Of a stretch of 64,000 bases of DNA, positions 7,003 through 15,625 are shown in pieces. Location of the stretch: the NCBI GenBank assembly GCA_910576935.1, contig CAJTKG010000011.1, forward strand, positions 1 through 64,000, in the 5' to 3' direction. The notes beneath the pieces were generated by a model. That model was not told the origin of the DNA. It worked only from the letters and a program-made list of their open reading frames with translations, and made no database searches. The stretch is from an uncultured Muribaculaceae bacterium (lineage in GTDB: Bacteria; Bacteroidota; Bacteroidia; Bacteroidales; Muribaculaceae). Every line of letters starts with the position of its first letter. Position 1 is the first letter of the stretch. The translations under genes and the position numbers were made by a program.

Positions 7003-9420
7003 ATGAAGCAAGATAACGAACAGGATCAGCAGATGACAGTCAATCTGGGTAAAATAGATATCGATCCGTCGCAACTGACTACGCCGCCGGATGTCGAGGA
7101 TCTCCCGATACTGGCGACGCGTAACCTTGTGTTGTTTCCTGAGATCACCATACCTATATCGCTTGGCCGCGAGAATTCGGTCGCCACGGCTACGATAGCG
7201 TCAGAGAAATCACTTCCGATAGGTGTTGTCTGTCAGTTGCGTTCCGACGAGGAGCAGCCGGCTGTGACTACCGGATTATATAAATATGGTGTCGTGGCTG
7301 ATGTCCTCAAGGTTTTTGAACTGCCCGACGGATCTCATACGGCATTGGTCCGTGCCCGTGGTAAATTCAAGATTCTCGGGCGTGGCCCGGGCGCAAATAT
7401 TCCCGAAGCGAATCTTTCGGCCAGAATAAGGCTCATAGACGAACCTGCCGTAGAGATGTCGCGGTCGGTAGAGGTGCTTGTCGAGCAGATAAAGGCGTCG
7501 GCCATCAACCTTATTCGCAAGACTACCGAGAGCGCCAAAGAAATTGTTTTTACGATCAATCAGTTTGATAATCCGGTAGAGCTGGTCAACCATCTCTGCA
7601 CCAACATGGCTTTTGATCCTCAATCTAAAATAAAACTTCTCTCGGCGTCTAACTTCGAGAAAAGGGCCTATGAACTTTTGTCGCTTCTGTCTGAGAACGA
7701 ACAGAAAGTCGACATAAGCCGTGAGATTATCGAACGTACAAAAAGCAATCTCGACCAGAATCAGCGCAACGCTTTCCTCCAACAGCAGATGGAGACGATA
7801 CGTGAAGAGCTTTACGGTGACACGACAGAGGCAGACGAACTGCTTGAACGTGCTACCGACAGCGACATGACGCAGGAAGTTCTGACTGTCTTCGAGAAAG
7901 AGGTCGAGAAGCTTCGCCGACTCAACCAGCAGTCGCCCGACTACTCTGTGCAGTATCAGTATCTCGAAACTCTTCTCGCACTGCCCTGGACTTCCAAATC
8001 GGAAGTAAACAGCGATTTCGGCAAGGCTTCGGATATACTTGAATCAGACCATTACGGTCTCGAAAAAGTCAAAGAGCGTATTCTCGAACAGCTGGCGGTG
8101 CTGTTAAACAATCCGCATGGTAAAGCGCCGATACTCTGCCTGGTCGGCGCTCCGGGTGTCGGCAAAACCTCGCTCGGCAAATCGGTGGCCCGCGCTCTCG
8201 GTCGCGACTATCAGCGTGTGTCGCTCGGCGGACTCCATGATGAATCGGAAATCAGAGGCCATCGACGCACCTATATCGGCGCGATGCCCGGACGTATCAT
8301 CGACGCCATGAAGCGCGCGGGCAAGATCAACCCTGTACTTCTGCTCGACGAGATAGACAAGATTGGCACGGATTATAAGGGAGATCCGTCGTCGGCGCTG
8401 CTTGAGGTGCTTGACCCGGAGCAGAACAAGTTTTTCCATGACAATTATGTCGATATCGACTATGATCTCTCGAACGTGCTTTTCATTGCTACGGCAAATA
8501 CACTGTCGTCAATACAGCAACCGCTTCTCGACCGCATGGAGGTAATCGATATTTCGGGATACCTTCTCGAGGAAAAAATCGAGATAGCGCGCCGTCATCT
8601 GTTGCCGCGTGTGCTCGAAGAACATAATGTTGCGTCTGACGCGATTGATGTTCCCGACGAGACTCTGGCTGCTGTGATCGAGGGATATACGTCGGAGAGC
8701 GGTGTGCGTCAGCTTGAAAAATGTCTTGCCAAGATAGTCAGAAAATATGTGCTCGCCAAAATGAGCGGTAAAGATTTCCCGAGTGTTGTCAAACCTGAAA
8801 ACCTATATGATATACTCGGTCTTGCCCGTTACAGCAAGGACGAGTATGAGGGTAATGAATATGCCGGCGTCGTGACCGGTCTGGCCTGGACTCAGGTCGG
8901 CGGTGAGATACTTCTTGCCGAGGCTTCTTTATCGTCGGGCAAAGGTGAGAAACTGACCATAACCGGCAACCTCGGTGATGTGATGAAAGAGTCGGCGACT
9001 ATTGCATACGAGTGGGTAAAGGCCCATGCCGCCGGGCTTGGCATCGATGAAATGATGTTTGAGAAACATAATCTCCATATACATTTTCCCGAGGGGGCGA
9101 TACCGAAGGACGGTCCGTCGGCAGGCATCACTATAGCGACGGCTATCGTATCGGCTTATACGGGACGTCGTGTCGCCGAGCGCCTTGCTATGACGGGTGA
9201 AATCACTCTTAGAGGACGGGTGTTGCCCGTCGGTGGTATCAAAGAGAAGATTCTCGCCGCCAAACGTGCCGGCATCACAGATATCGTCCTATCAGAGAAG
9301 AACCGACGCGACATCGAGGATATAGCGCCGAAATATCTCGACGGCCTGACATTCCACTATGTCGAGACTGTCGGTGAAGTTATAGATTTTGCTGTCACCG
9401 ACGTCGCTGCGGTGAAATAG
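7003..9420 (+). CDS. lon: ATP-dependent protease Lon
   Basis: Lon degrades misfolded and regulatory proteins in the cytoplasm. Domain order in 805 residues: N-terminal substrate domain ([19 protein letters not shown], about 30-240), coiled region, AAA+ module with Walker [10 protein letters not shown] (about 383-391) and Walker [11 protein letters not shown], then the protease domain with catalytic Ser in [10 protein letters not shown] (about residue 705) and Lys in [14 protein letters not shown] (about 747). All catalytic residues are intact. A structured non-coding stretch follows the stop codon. Confidence 0.98.
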   Translation: MKQDNEQDQQMTVNLGKIDIDPSQLTTPPDVEDLPILATRNLVLFPEITIPISLGRENSVATATIASEKSLPIGVVCQLRSDEEQPAVTTGLYKYGVVADVLKVFELPDGSHTALVRARGKFKILGRGPGANIPEANLSARIRLIDEPAVEMSRSVEVLVEQIKASAINLIRKTTESAKEIVFTINQFDNPVELVNHLCTNMAFDPQSKIKLLSASNFEKRAYELLSLLSENEQKVDISREIIERTKSNLDQNQRNAFLQQQMETIREELYGDTTEADELLERATDSDMTQEVLTVFEKEVEKLRRLNQQSPDYSVQYQYLETLLALPWTSKSEVNSDFGKASDILESDHYGLEKVKERILEQLAVLLNNPHGKAPILCLVGAPGVGKTSLGKSVARALGRDYQRVSLGGLHDESEIRGHRRTYIGAMPGRIIDAMKRAGKINPVLLLDEIDKIGTDYKGDPSSALLEVLDPEQNKFFHDNYVDIDYDLSNVLFIATANTLSSIQQPLLDRMEVIDISGYLLEEKIEIARRHLLPRVLEEHNVASDAIDVPDETLAAVIEGYTSESGVRQLEKCLAKIVRKYVLAKMSGKDFPSVVKPENLYDILGLARYSKDEYEGNEYAGVVTGLAWTQVGGEILLAEASLSSGKGEKLTITGNLGDVMKESATIAYEWVKAHAAGLGIDEMMFEKHNLHIHFPEGAIPKDGPSAGITIATAIVSAYTGRRVAERLAMTGEITLRGRVLPVGGIKEKILAAKRAGITDIVLSEKNRRDIEDIAPKYLDGLTFHYVETVGEVIDFAVTDVAAVK

Positions 9421-9463
9421 CAGCGGCTAAATAATATAGAAAGAGAGTGCGTCATAATGGCTC

Positions 9464-9575
9464 ATCCGGACCGTCGCCCGAGGGATTCGGATTCGGGTTC
9501 GATCATTGACCTTGGTCAACTTCCTTCACCATAACACTCCGGATTCTACCATCTGAACTATTCAGACAATCCCCC
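9464..9575. other. Multi-stem structured segment after lon, candidate RNA
   Basis: Four complementary pairs nest in 112 bases: gagggatt/aatccccc (9480-9487 / 9568-9575, one G-U), atccgga/tccggat (9464-9470 / 9538-9544), ttgac/gtcaa (9506-9510 / 9515-9519) and tctgaa/ttcaga (9552-9557 / 9561-9566). The first two cannot form together without crossing. On the minus strand the stretch around 9544-9560 resembles a tRNA D-arm (GTTCAGATGGTAGAAT), but no anticodon or T arm follows. It is either a lon 3'-UTR RNA or a relic; strand is uncertain. Confidence 0.35.
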
Positions 9576-9607
9576 AAAAACAAGGCGCTGTGTCAACACA
9601 GCGCCTT
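9576..9607 (-). terminator. Terminator beyond aguB
   Basis: A perfect 11-bp stem (9582-9592 / 9597-9607) with loop tcaa. On the minus strand it is followed by GTTTTTG, fitting the end of the aguA-aguB operon. On the plus strand the tail is the weaker TCTGTATC, but it may also stop lon readthrough. Confidence 0.8.
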
Positions 9608-9632
9608 TCTGTATCAATAACGTCTTAGTCTC

Positions 9633-10520
9633 TTAGTCGATAAATCTTTTTGTGATGTTGCCGTAGGCGTCGATGCGGCGGTCGCGGAGGAAAGGCCACC
9701 ATCTTCTCACCTGCTCGGAGCGGTTGAGATTTATGTCGACAATCTGCTCGACTTCGCTGTCGGCAGGGGCGCGGTAGAGTAATTCACCCTGGGGACCGGC
9801 AACGAAGCTGTTGCCCCAAAAGAGAATGCCGTTGGTGACGCCTGTCGTGTCGGGTTCGTGACCGACCCGGTTGACGGCGACGAGCGGGAGACCGTTGGCT
9901 ACGGCATGGCCGCGCTGAACTGTAACCCAGGCGTCGAGCTGGCGTGCTTTTTCGTCGTCGGTGTCAGTGCTTTCCCAACCGATGGCTGTGGGATAAATCA
10001 ATATTTCGGCGCCGGCGAGAGCCATCAGGCGCGCGGCTTCGGGATACCATTGATCCCAGCATACGAGGACGCCGAGGCGACCGATAGAAGTGTCGATAGG
10101 TTTGAAGCCTATGTCGCCGGGAGTGAAATAGAATTTTTCATAATATGCAGGATCGTCGGGAATGTGCATTTTGCGGTATCGGCCGGCCACGCTGCCGTCA
10201 GTGTCGAAAACGACGGCGGTGTTGTGATATAGTCCGGGAGCACGCCGCTCGTAGAGCGATGTCACAAGGACGATATCGTTTTCGCGGGCAAGTTTTGAAT
10301 ATAACTCGGTGTATTCTGAGTCGAGGTCGACGGCGAGACCGCATTTGTCGACATCTTCAGACTGACAGAAATAGAGGCTGTCGTGGAGTTCCTGGTTGAC
10401 GATGAGTTTGGCGCCGGCGGCAGCGAGTCCGGTTATTTTATCGGCCAGACGACGTCGGTTGTCGACGATGTCGCCGGTGTTATGTTGTTGTATTATACCT
10501 GTTTTTATGATTCTGTCCAT
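9633..10520 (-). CDS. aguB: N-carbamoylputrescine amidase
   Basis: This nitrilase-superfamily enzyme hydrolyses N-carbamoylputrescine to putrescine. The Glu-Lys-Cys triad is visible: Glu in NQELHDSLYF, Lys in YRKMHIPDDPAYYEKFYF, Cys in GVLVCWDQWYPEAAR. The 295-residue length and the coupling to agmatine deiminase identify the subfamily. Its start overlaps the end of aguA by 16 bases, so the pair is translationally coupled. Confidence 0.95.
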   Translation of the reverse strand: MDRIIKTGIIQQHNTGDIVDNRRRLADKITGLAAAGAKLIVNQELHDSLYFCQSEDVDKCGLAVDLDSEYTELYSKLARENDIVLVTSLYERRAPGLYHNTAVVFDTDGSVAGRYRKMHIPDDPAYYEKFYFTPGDIGFKPIDTSIGRLGVLVCWDQWYPEAARLMALAGAEILIYPTAIGWESTDTDDEKARQLDAWVTVQRGHAVANGLPLVAVNRVGHEPDTTGVTNGILFWGNSFVAGPQGELLYRAPADSEVEQIVDINLNRSEQVRRWWPFLRDRRIDAYGNITKRFID

Positions 10521-11566
10521 TTTCTGATTGAGTTTTTGGGGAATTGCATCGTAACGCAGTGTAGCGAACCGTGCTGGCGTATGAGTGCGCGGCAGTCTAC
10601 AGGCACGATTTCGTAGTCGGGGAATGAGATTTTGAGCATCCGGGCCGCGAGTGTGTCTTTGGCCGGCTGATTATAGACGGGCAGCAGTATCGCTTTGTTG
10701 ACTATAAGGAAGTTGGCGTATGTGGCCGGCAGTTGTTCGCCGTCTTCGTCAAAGACGGGGTCGGGGAGGGGCAGGCCTATGAGATTGTATTTGTTGCCGC
10801 CGGCGGTGGTTAGCGTCGAGAGTTGTTCTTTCATTCGAAGCAACGGCTCATAGTTGACATCCGACGGATCGTCGCACGAGACATAGTAGATCGTATCGTG
10901 TGGCGCGAGGCGCGCCAGTGTGTCGATATGGCTGTCTGTGTCGTCGCCGGCAAGTGAGCCGTAGTCGAGCCACAATACACGCTCGAGACCGAAGAATGCT
11001 TTAAGGCGTGTTTCGATCTCTTCTTTTGTTAGGTCTCCGTTGCGGTTTGGTGAAAGCAGGCACTCTGTTGTTGTCAGCAATGTGCCGGCGCCGTCGCTTT
11101 CGATAGAGCCTCCTTCGAGAACGAAGCCGAGACGGTTGACATAATTGCCGTTGAAGATTCTGTCGTTGTACATCCTGCGGGTCACGAGGTTGTCGAGGTT
11201 GGCCGCGAATTTAAGCCCCCAGCCGTTGAATTTGAAGTCGTTGATTTCAAAATTGCCGTCGGCGTCGATGGTGGTTATCGCGCCGAGATCTCGCGCCCAT
11301 GTATCGTTGGTGGCGGCCTCGATGTATGTGATTCTGTCCTGAGGTAACGATGACAATTGTTTACGGACTTCGTCGGGGTGCGGTGTGACGATAATCAGAC
11401 CGGCATGTTTTATAATTGCAGCCGCAATGTTTTTAAAGCAATCGGTTACTTCGTCAAGCATATAGTTCCAGTCGGTGAGCTTGTGAGGCCACGACAGTAG
11501 TATCGAGTCGACCTCTTCCCATTCGGCGGGAAGCCGGCGGCACGGTTTGTCATTCGTCATAATCAT
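10505..11566 (-). CDS. aguA: Agmatine deiminase
   Basis: AguA converts agmatine to N-carbamoylputrescine, the substrate of the next gene. The 353-residue guanidine-modifying fold shows LPAEWEEVDSILLSWPH at the start, the WARDLGAI motif, VLEGGSIESDG, DSHID, and the catalytic Cys near the end in HGSLHCVTMQFP. Together with aguB it forms a two-step route from arginine-derived agmatine to putrescine. Its start overlaps the upstream small gene by 17 bases. Confidence 0.95.
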   Translation of the reverse strand: MIMTNDKPCRRLPAEWEEVDSILLSWPHKLTDWNYMLDEVTDCFKNIAAAIIKHAGLIIVTPHPDEVRKQLSSLPQDRITYIEAATNDTWARDLGAITTIDADGNFEINDFKFNGWGLKFAANLDNLVTRRMYNDRIFNGNYVNRLGFVLEGGSIESDGAGTLLTTTECLLSPNRNGDLTKEEIETRLKAFFGLERVLWLDYGSLAGDDTDSHIDTLARLAPHDTIYYVSCDDPSDVNYEPLLRMKEQLSTLTTAGGNKYNLIGLPLPDPVFDEDGEQLPATYANFLIVNKAILLPVYNQPAKDTLAARMLKISFPDYEIVPVDCRALIRQHGSLHCVTMQFPKNSIRKWTES

Positions 11567-11783
11567 TCAATGATTGCCAAATCGAGTTTTGGTTTTCTAA
11601 ATAATCTTCGCAAAAATCAAGAAACCCCCTTTTTTCGGAAGTCCCGTTTTCGGCGCACCATTCTCTATAGCTACGCCGCAGTTCCTCGTCGTCAGCGAGC
11701 TGGCGTTTGAATTCGGCTTCTGCGATGTCTACACTTCTATTCTGATTTATGAGTGTCTCGAAATAATATGTAAGATCTTCCAT
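11550..11783 (-). CDS. Small acidic conserved-type protein, unknown
   Basis: This 77-residue acidic protein (MEDLTYYFETLINQNRSVDI) has no signal peptide or membrane segment and looks helical, with several aromatic residues. Its end overlaps the aguA start by 17 bases, so it is first in an operon with the agmatine genes. I do not recognise the family. Confidence 0.75.
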   Translation of the reverse strand: MEDLTYYFETLINQNRSVDIAEAEFKRQLADDEELRRSYREWCAENGTSEKRGFLDFCEDYLENQNSIWQSLNDYDE

Positions 11784-11945
11784 GGTCAGTGTCGGGAGTA
11801 TGTTTTTTCTTGTTTTTCAAAAATACATATATTATATAATATTGGAAAGCGTAAAAGGTTATAATTAGTTAAAACAATTTCTTGCAAACAATACGACGAT
11901 CTAACTGTTTTATAATTAGATACTCAACTTTTATTTGTTTCAACT

Positions 11946-12563
11946 ATGAAAAAGATATTCGGTCTAATGGCATTTGCGTTGATGATGGCAGGGTGTAGCC
12001 CGTTCACGCTGGTAAACAGTGAGTCATATAACAATGCCGATCTCAGCAGTTATCATACGTTCAGAATTGTGTCACCTGCCGACGGTTCGCTTCCTCCAGG
12101 CATGGAGATGGTAACATATTACAATATTACGGCGGCTATCAGGGAGCAGATGGTTGAACGCGGTTTTGTCGAAGATGCAAATTCGCCGATGCTTATCAAC
12201 ATAGGGGTGACGGTGCATCGTGAAATCGAGACGGAACCGGCTCTGCCTCCCGGCTATTTTACCGCTCCCGGACCGTATTATACCGGCTACTATCCGTATT
12301 TCATGTATCCCCGCAATTATTATTGGAGTAATTATTACGCAAATGCTAAGGTCATCACCGGCATCTATAAAGAAGGTGTCCTTACGATGGATATTGTCAA
12401 TATAGTCGAAAAGCTGCCGCTTTATTCGGCTTCGGTAGCTACGATACTTGAGAACGGCAATGCGCAGTTCAGAAATCTCGAGGGTATTGCAAAAGCAGTG
12501 AGCACTTTGTTCTCCAAATTCCCCGTGCCGTTGTTACCGCAATATCGCGATAATAATAATTAA
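11946..12563 (+). CDS. DUF4136-type lipoprotein
   Basis: The 205-residue product has a lipoprotein signal ending MMAGC (lipid-bearing Cys at 17). The body resembles DUF4136: YNNADLSSYHTFRI near the start, a Tyr/Pro-rich middle (about 98-125), and GILTMDIV-like VLTMDIVNIVEK. Serine follows the Cys, so surface export or outer-membrane retention cannot be told. The region 11784-11945 upstream is AT-rich with no clear -7 box. Function unknown. Confidence 0.8.
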   Translation: MKKIFGLMAFALMMAGCSPFTLVNSESYNNADLSSYHTFRIVSPADGSLPPGMEMVTYYNITAAIREQMVERGFVEDANSPMLINIGVTVHREIETEPALPPGYFTAPGPYYTGYYPYFMYPRNYYWSNYYANAKVITGIYKEGVLTMDIVNIVEKLPLYSASVATILENGNAQFRNLEGIAKAVSTLFSKFPVPLLPQYRDNNN

Positions 12564-12632
12564 CACATGCGTGCGTAGATAATGCCCCACCCGGTAGGTA
12601 CTTTTGAGTAAATAATTAAAATTGATACAGCT

Positions 12633-12854
12633 ATGAATTCAAACATCGTTTTAAGCCGGTATGTGATAAATACCATTAACTCCCTTCCTGAAGAAGAACG
12701 GCTGTCAATAGCATCGGCTCTCGCCGGTGAGATGATTCTCGGTGCCAAGCTGACCAATGAGTTGAATCCTCAGGAAGAAATGATCTACAGCGTTATAAGA
12801 AATTTTATAATGCATGATTCTCATGAGTATAACAAGGCGATGGCCGGAAAATAG
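12633..12854 (+). CDS. Small hypothetical protein
   Basis: A 73-residue helical protein, MNSNIVLSRYVINTINSLPEEER onward, with LPEEERLSIASALAGEMILG in the middle. It has no signal or transmembrane segment. It lies 69 bases after the DUF4136 gene and just before a strong terminator, so the two may be co-transcribed. Family not recognised. Confidence 0.7.
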   Translation: MNSNIVLSRYVINTINSLPEEERLSIASALAGEMILGAKLTNELNPQEEMIYSVIRNFIMHDSHEYNKAMAGK

Positions 12855-12882
12855 CTTTTTATTAAACCTTCATCAATATATT

Positions 12883-12917
12883 AAACCGGCCGAAGTGTCA
12901 GCTTCGGCCGGTTTTTT
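12883..12917 (+). terminator. Strong intrinsic terminator
   Basis: A 13-bp GC-rich stem (12883-12895 / 12902-12914, loop tgtcag) is followed by a T run to 12917. It ends the small plus-strand gene run and lies 21 bases beyond the convergent htpG stop, so it may serve both. Confidence 0.92.
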
Positions 12918-12938
12918 CTATAATTGTGTCAAAGGAAG

Positions 12939-14981
12939 TTATTTCAGCAGTGATACAGATCGGGCGATAAAGGCACTGAGGTCTTTGCCTTTAAGCAGAC
13001 CGTTGGCGAGGAGAGCCAGATCGATCAGCTGTTTTACGAGAGGTTGGGCGCCGGCATAGTCGCTTATGGTTTTTTCCTGTTGCTGACGGCTGTCGGTGAC
13101 TTCTTTTTCAAGGTCTTTGATTCTCTGATCGCTTTCGGCGTCAGAACCGGCCTTGTTGGCTTCGCGAAGCTTGCTTATCTCGGCGTTGTCAGCTTCAATC
13201 TTTTCGGCAAGAGGCTTTACTGTGGCTTCGAGCGCTTCGGTAGCTTTGGTTTTTATGCCGGCAACGAGAGGATGCTCGGTGTTGACTACGAGGTTGTAGC
13301 TGTCGGGGAGCTCGCCGTAGAAAGCCATGCCGGGCTGGAGTGCCGACATTTCTTTCATGCGTCGCATGTATTCGTTCTGCGTGATTACGACCGGCTGGTC
13401 TGTTGCAGCCATGGCCTCGAACGAGACGAGGAACTGGGCTTTCTCGACATCGGGTGTCTGAGACTTGAACATCGTCGTCATGATGTCACGTTGCAGGGGC
13501 GTGAGGTCTGCGGCCTTGCGGTCGTCTTTTCTTATAAGATTGTCGATGACATCAGAGTCAACACGCACGAAAGTTGTCTTCTCGAGTTTGCTTTCAAGCA
13601 TGCCGACAAAGTGGCTGTCGAGCTGACCGTCGAGGACGAGGACATTATATACGCGGTCGTTGGCGGTCTTGATGAAGTCATATTGGGCGACAGGGTCAGT
13701 GGTATAGAGATAGACAATGTTGCCGTCTTTGTCGGTCTGGTTGGCTTCGACGAGCACTTTGTATTCATCGAGTGTGAAATATTTGCCTTCGGTATCCTTG
13801 AGGAGCATGAATTTCATGGCTGCCTCGCAGAATTTTTCGTCGGTGAGCATGCCGTAGACGATAAACAGTTTGATGTCGTCCCATTTCTTTTCGAAGCCGG
13901 TGCGGTCGGCCTTGAAGAGATCTTCGAGACGCGATGCGACTTTCTTGGTGATATAAGACGAGATTTTCTTGACGGCGGAATCGCTCTGTAGATATGACCG
14001 TGAGACATTGAGCGGTATATCGGGCGAGTCGATGACGCCCTGAAGCAGCATCATGAATTCAGGCACGACACCTTCGACCGAATCGGTGACGAAAACCTGA
14101 TTGCAATAGAGCTGTATGCGGTTTTTGGTGATCTCGAAGTTGTTTTTGATCTTGGGGAAATAAAGTATGCCCGTCAGAGTGAACGGATAGTCGACGTTGA
14201 GGTGAATCCAGAAAAGGGGATCTTCCTGGCCGGGATAAAGTTCGTGGTAGAAGTCGAGATAGTCTTTGTCGGTCAGTTCGGCCGGTTTTTTTGTCCATTG
14301 AGGCTCGATGTTGTTGATGACGCGGTCGCGGTCGGTGTCTATCATCTTGCCGTCTTTCCATTCCTGTTCTTTGCCCGAGATGACGGGAACGGGCAGGAAG
14401 CGGCAGTATTTTTTGAGGAGTGCGTCGACTCGGGCCTGTTCGAGAAACTCTTTGTTTTCGTCGTCGATATAGAGTATGATGTCTGTGCCGCGGGTCTTGC
14501 GGTCGTCGGGCTCGAGGGTGTACTCCGGCGAACCGTCGCATTCCCAGCGCACGGCTTCGGCGCCTTCTTTGTATGAGAGAGATTTGATGACTACCTTTTT
14601 TGCAACCATAAAGGCCGAGTAGAAACCGAGGCCGAAGTGCCCGATGATGGCGTTGGCATTGTCTTTATATTTGGCGAGGAACTCCTCGGCGCCGGAGAAG
14701 GCAATCTGGTTGATATATTTCTCTATGTCGTCGGCGGTCATGCCTATGCCATGGTCGCTGACAGTAAGAGTGCCGGCGTCCTTGTCGACGGTGACTTTGA
14801 CGTTGAGATCGCCGAGAGTGCCTTTAAAGTCACCGAATGATGACAGTGTCTTGATTTTCTGAGTGGCGTCGATAGCGTTGGAAACGAGCTCACGCAGAAA
14901 TATTTCGTTGTCGCTGTATAAGAATTTTTTGATAACGGGGAAAATATTCTCAGTCGTAACCCCGATTTTTCCTTTTTGCAT
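12939..14981 (-). CDS. htpG: Hsp90 chaperone HtpG
   Basis: The 680-residue sequence has the GHKL ATPase domain with FLRELVSNAIDA (ATP-binding Asn), DHGIGMTADDI and GHFGLGFYSAFMV, followed by middle and dimerisation domains. A Lys/Glu-rich coiled stretch (about 585-645) lies near the C-terminus. The protein is a cytosolic, ATP-dependent chaperone. Slightly longer than the E. coli protein (624), as expected in Bacteroidetes. It appears to be transcribed alone. Confidence 0.97.
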   Translation of the reverse strand: MQKGKIGVTTENIFPVIKKFLYSDNEIFLRELVSNAIDATQKIKTLSSFGDFKGTLGDLNVKVTVDKDAGTLTVSDHGIGMTADDIEKYINQIAFSGAEEFLAKYKDNANAIIGHFGLGFYSAFMVAKKVVIKSLSYKEGAEAVRWECDGSPEYTLEPDDRKTRGTDIILYIDDENKEFLEQARVDALLKKYCRFLPVPVISGKEQEWKDGKMIDTDRDRVINNIEPQWTKKPAELTDKDYLDFYHELYPGQEDPLFWIHLNVDYPFTLTGILYFPKIKNNFEITKNRIQLYCNQVFVTDSVEGVVPEFMMLLQGVIDSPDIPLNVSRSYLQSDSAVKKISSYITKKVASRLEDLFKADRTGFEKKWDDIKLFIVYGMLTDEKFCEAAMKFMLLKDTEGKYFTLDEYKVLVEANQTDKDGNIVYLYTTDPVAQYDFIKTANDRVYNVLVLDGQLDSHFVGMLESKLEKTTFVRVDSDVIDNLIRKDDRKAADLTPLQRDIMTTMFKSQTPDVEKAQFLVSFEAMAATDQPVVITQNEYMRRMKEMSALQPGMAFYGELPDSYNLVVNTEHPLVAGIKTKATEALEATVKPLAEKIEADNAEISKLREANKAGSDAESDQRIKDLEKEVTDSRQQQEKTISDYAGAQPLVKQLIDLALLANGLLKGKDLSAFIARSVSLLK

Positions 14982-15107
14982 AACTCAAATACTATATTTA
15001 AAAGTTAGACTGTTTCTATGTTCTGTTGCTATTGTGCAAAAACAATGCCAATTTTATCTATAGGAAAAACGTTTTTTGTGAGCAAAGGTTTATGCTTGAG
15101 AAACTGT

Positions 15108-15617
15108 CTATTTTCTTTTCCATTCGACAATGTGTCCGGTGGCGGCTGTAGCATTCATGTCGATAAGGCGTTGGTTTGAAGAGCCTCTGAACAGCAGTGA
15201 TGTGTCTCGCAGCGATTCGACAAAAGGCCCGTCGACGAGGACGTCGATATTGTCGAGCAACAGTTTTGTGGCCGGAGTGACGACGATGAGTTCCTCGTAA
15301 GTAAATCCCGTATAGCACCAGATTGTCTTGCCGAGCCGTCTGATCTCTTTGGCGAGTTCCGCGATCTTATCGGCCTGATAGAACGGGTCGCCACCCGAGA
15401 ATGTGACATTGAAGCCGTTGTCGACTATGTGGTCGACAATGCTTCTTACGGTCATATCGCGGCCGGCGTCGTGAGGCCATGTCGACGGATTGTGACAACC
15501 GGGGCAGCGGTGGTCGCAACCGGCGAAGTAGATCGACGTGCGCAGCCCGGGGCCGTCGACAGTCGTGCCGTCGATTATATCGACGACACGAAGTGAAATG
15601 TCGTTGTGATCAGACAT
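15108..15617 (-). CDS. nrdG: Anaerobic NTP-reductase activating protein (radical SAM)
   Basis: NrdG uses a 4Fe-4S cluster and S-adenosylmethionine to create the glycyl radical on NrdD. The 169-residue protein has the cluster motif CDHRCPGC (C-x3-C-x2-C, about residues 30-37), NVTFSGGDPFYQ and VDGPF. I start at the ATG at 15617, which leaves 8 bases after the nrdD stop. The frame extends 45 codons upstream, but those overlap nrdD and read like out-of-frame nrdD sequence. Confidence 0.95.
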   Translation of the reverse strand: MSDHNDISLRVVDIIDGTTVDGPGLRTSIYFAGCDHRCPGCHNPSTWPHDAGRDMTVRSIVDHIVDNGFNVTFSGGDPFYQADKIAELAKEIRRLGKTIWCYTGFTYEELIVVTPATKLLLDNIDVLVDGPFVESLRDTSLLFRGSSNQRLIDMNATAATGHIVEWKRK

Positions 15618-15625
15618 TCGGACGT

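Noticed and set aside
6819..7016. 65-codon frame before lon
   Set aside because: It spans the lon promoter and overlaps the lon start; no family resemblance.
9464..9575. A real tRNA gene on the minus strand
   Set aside because: The D-arm-like part is not followed by a pairing anticodon stem or a GTTCGA T-arm in the right place; kept only as a structured region.
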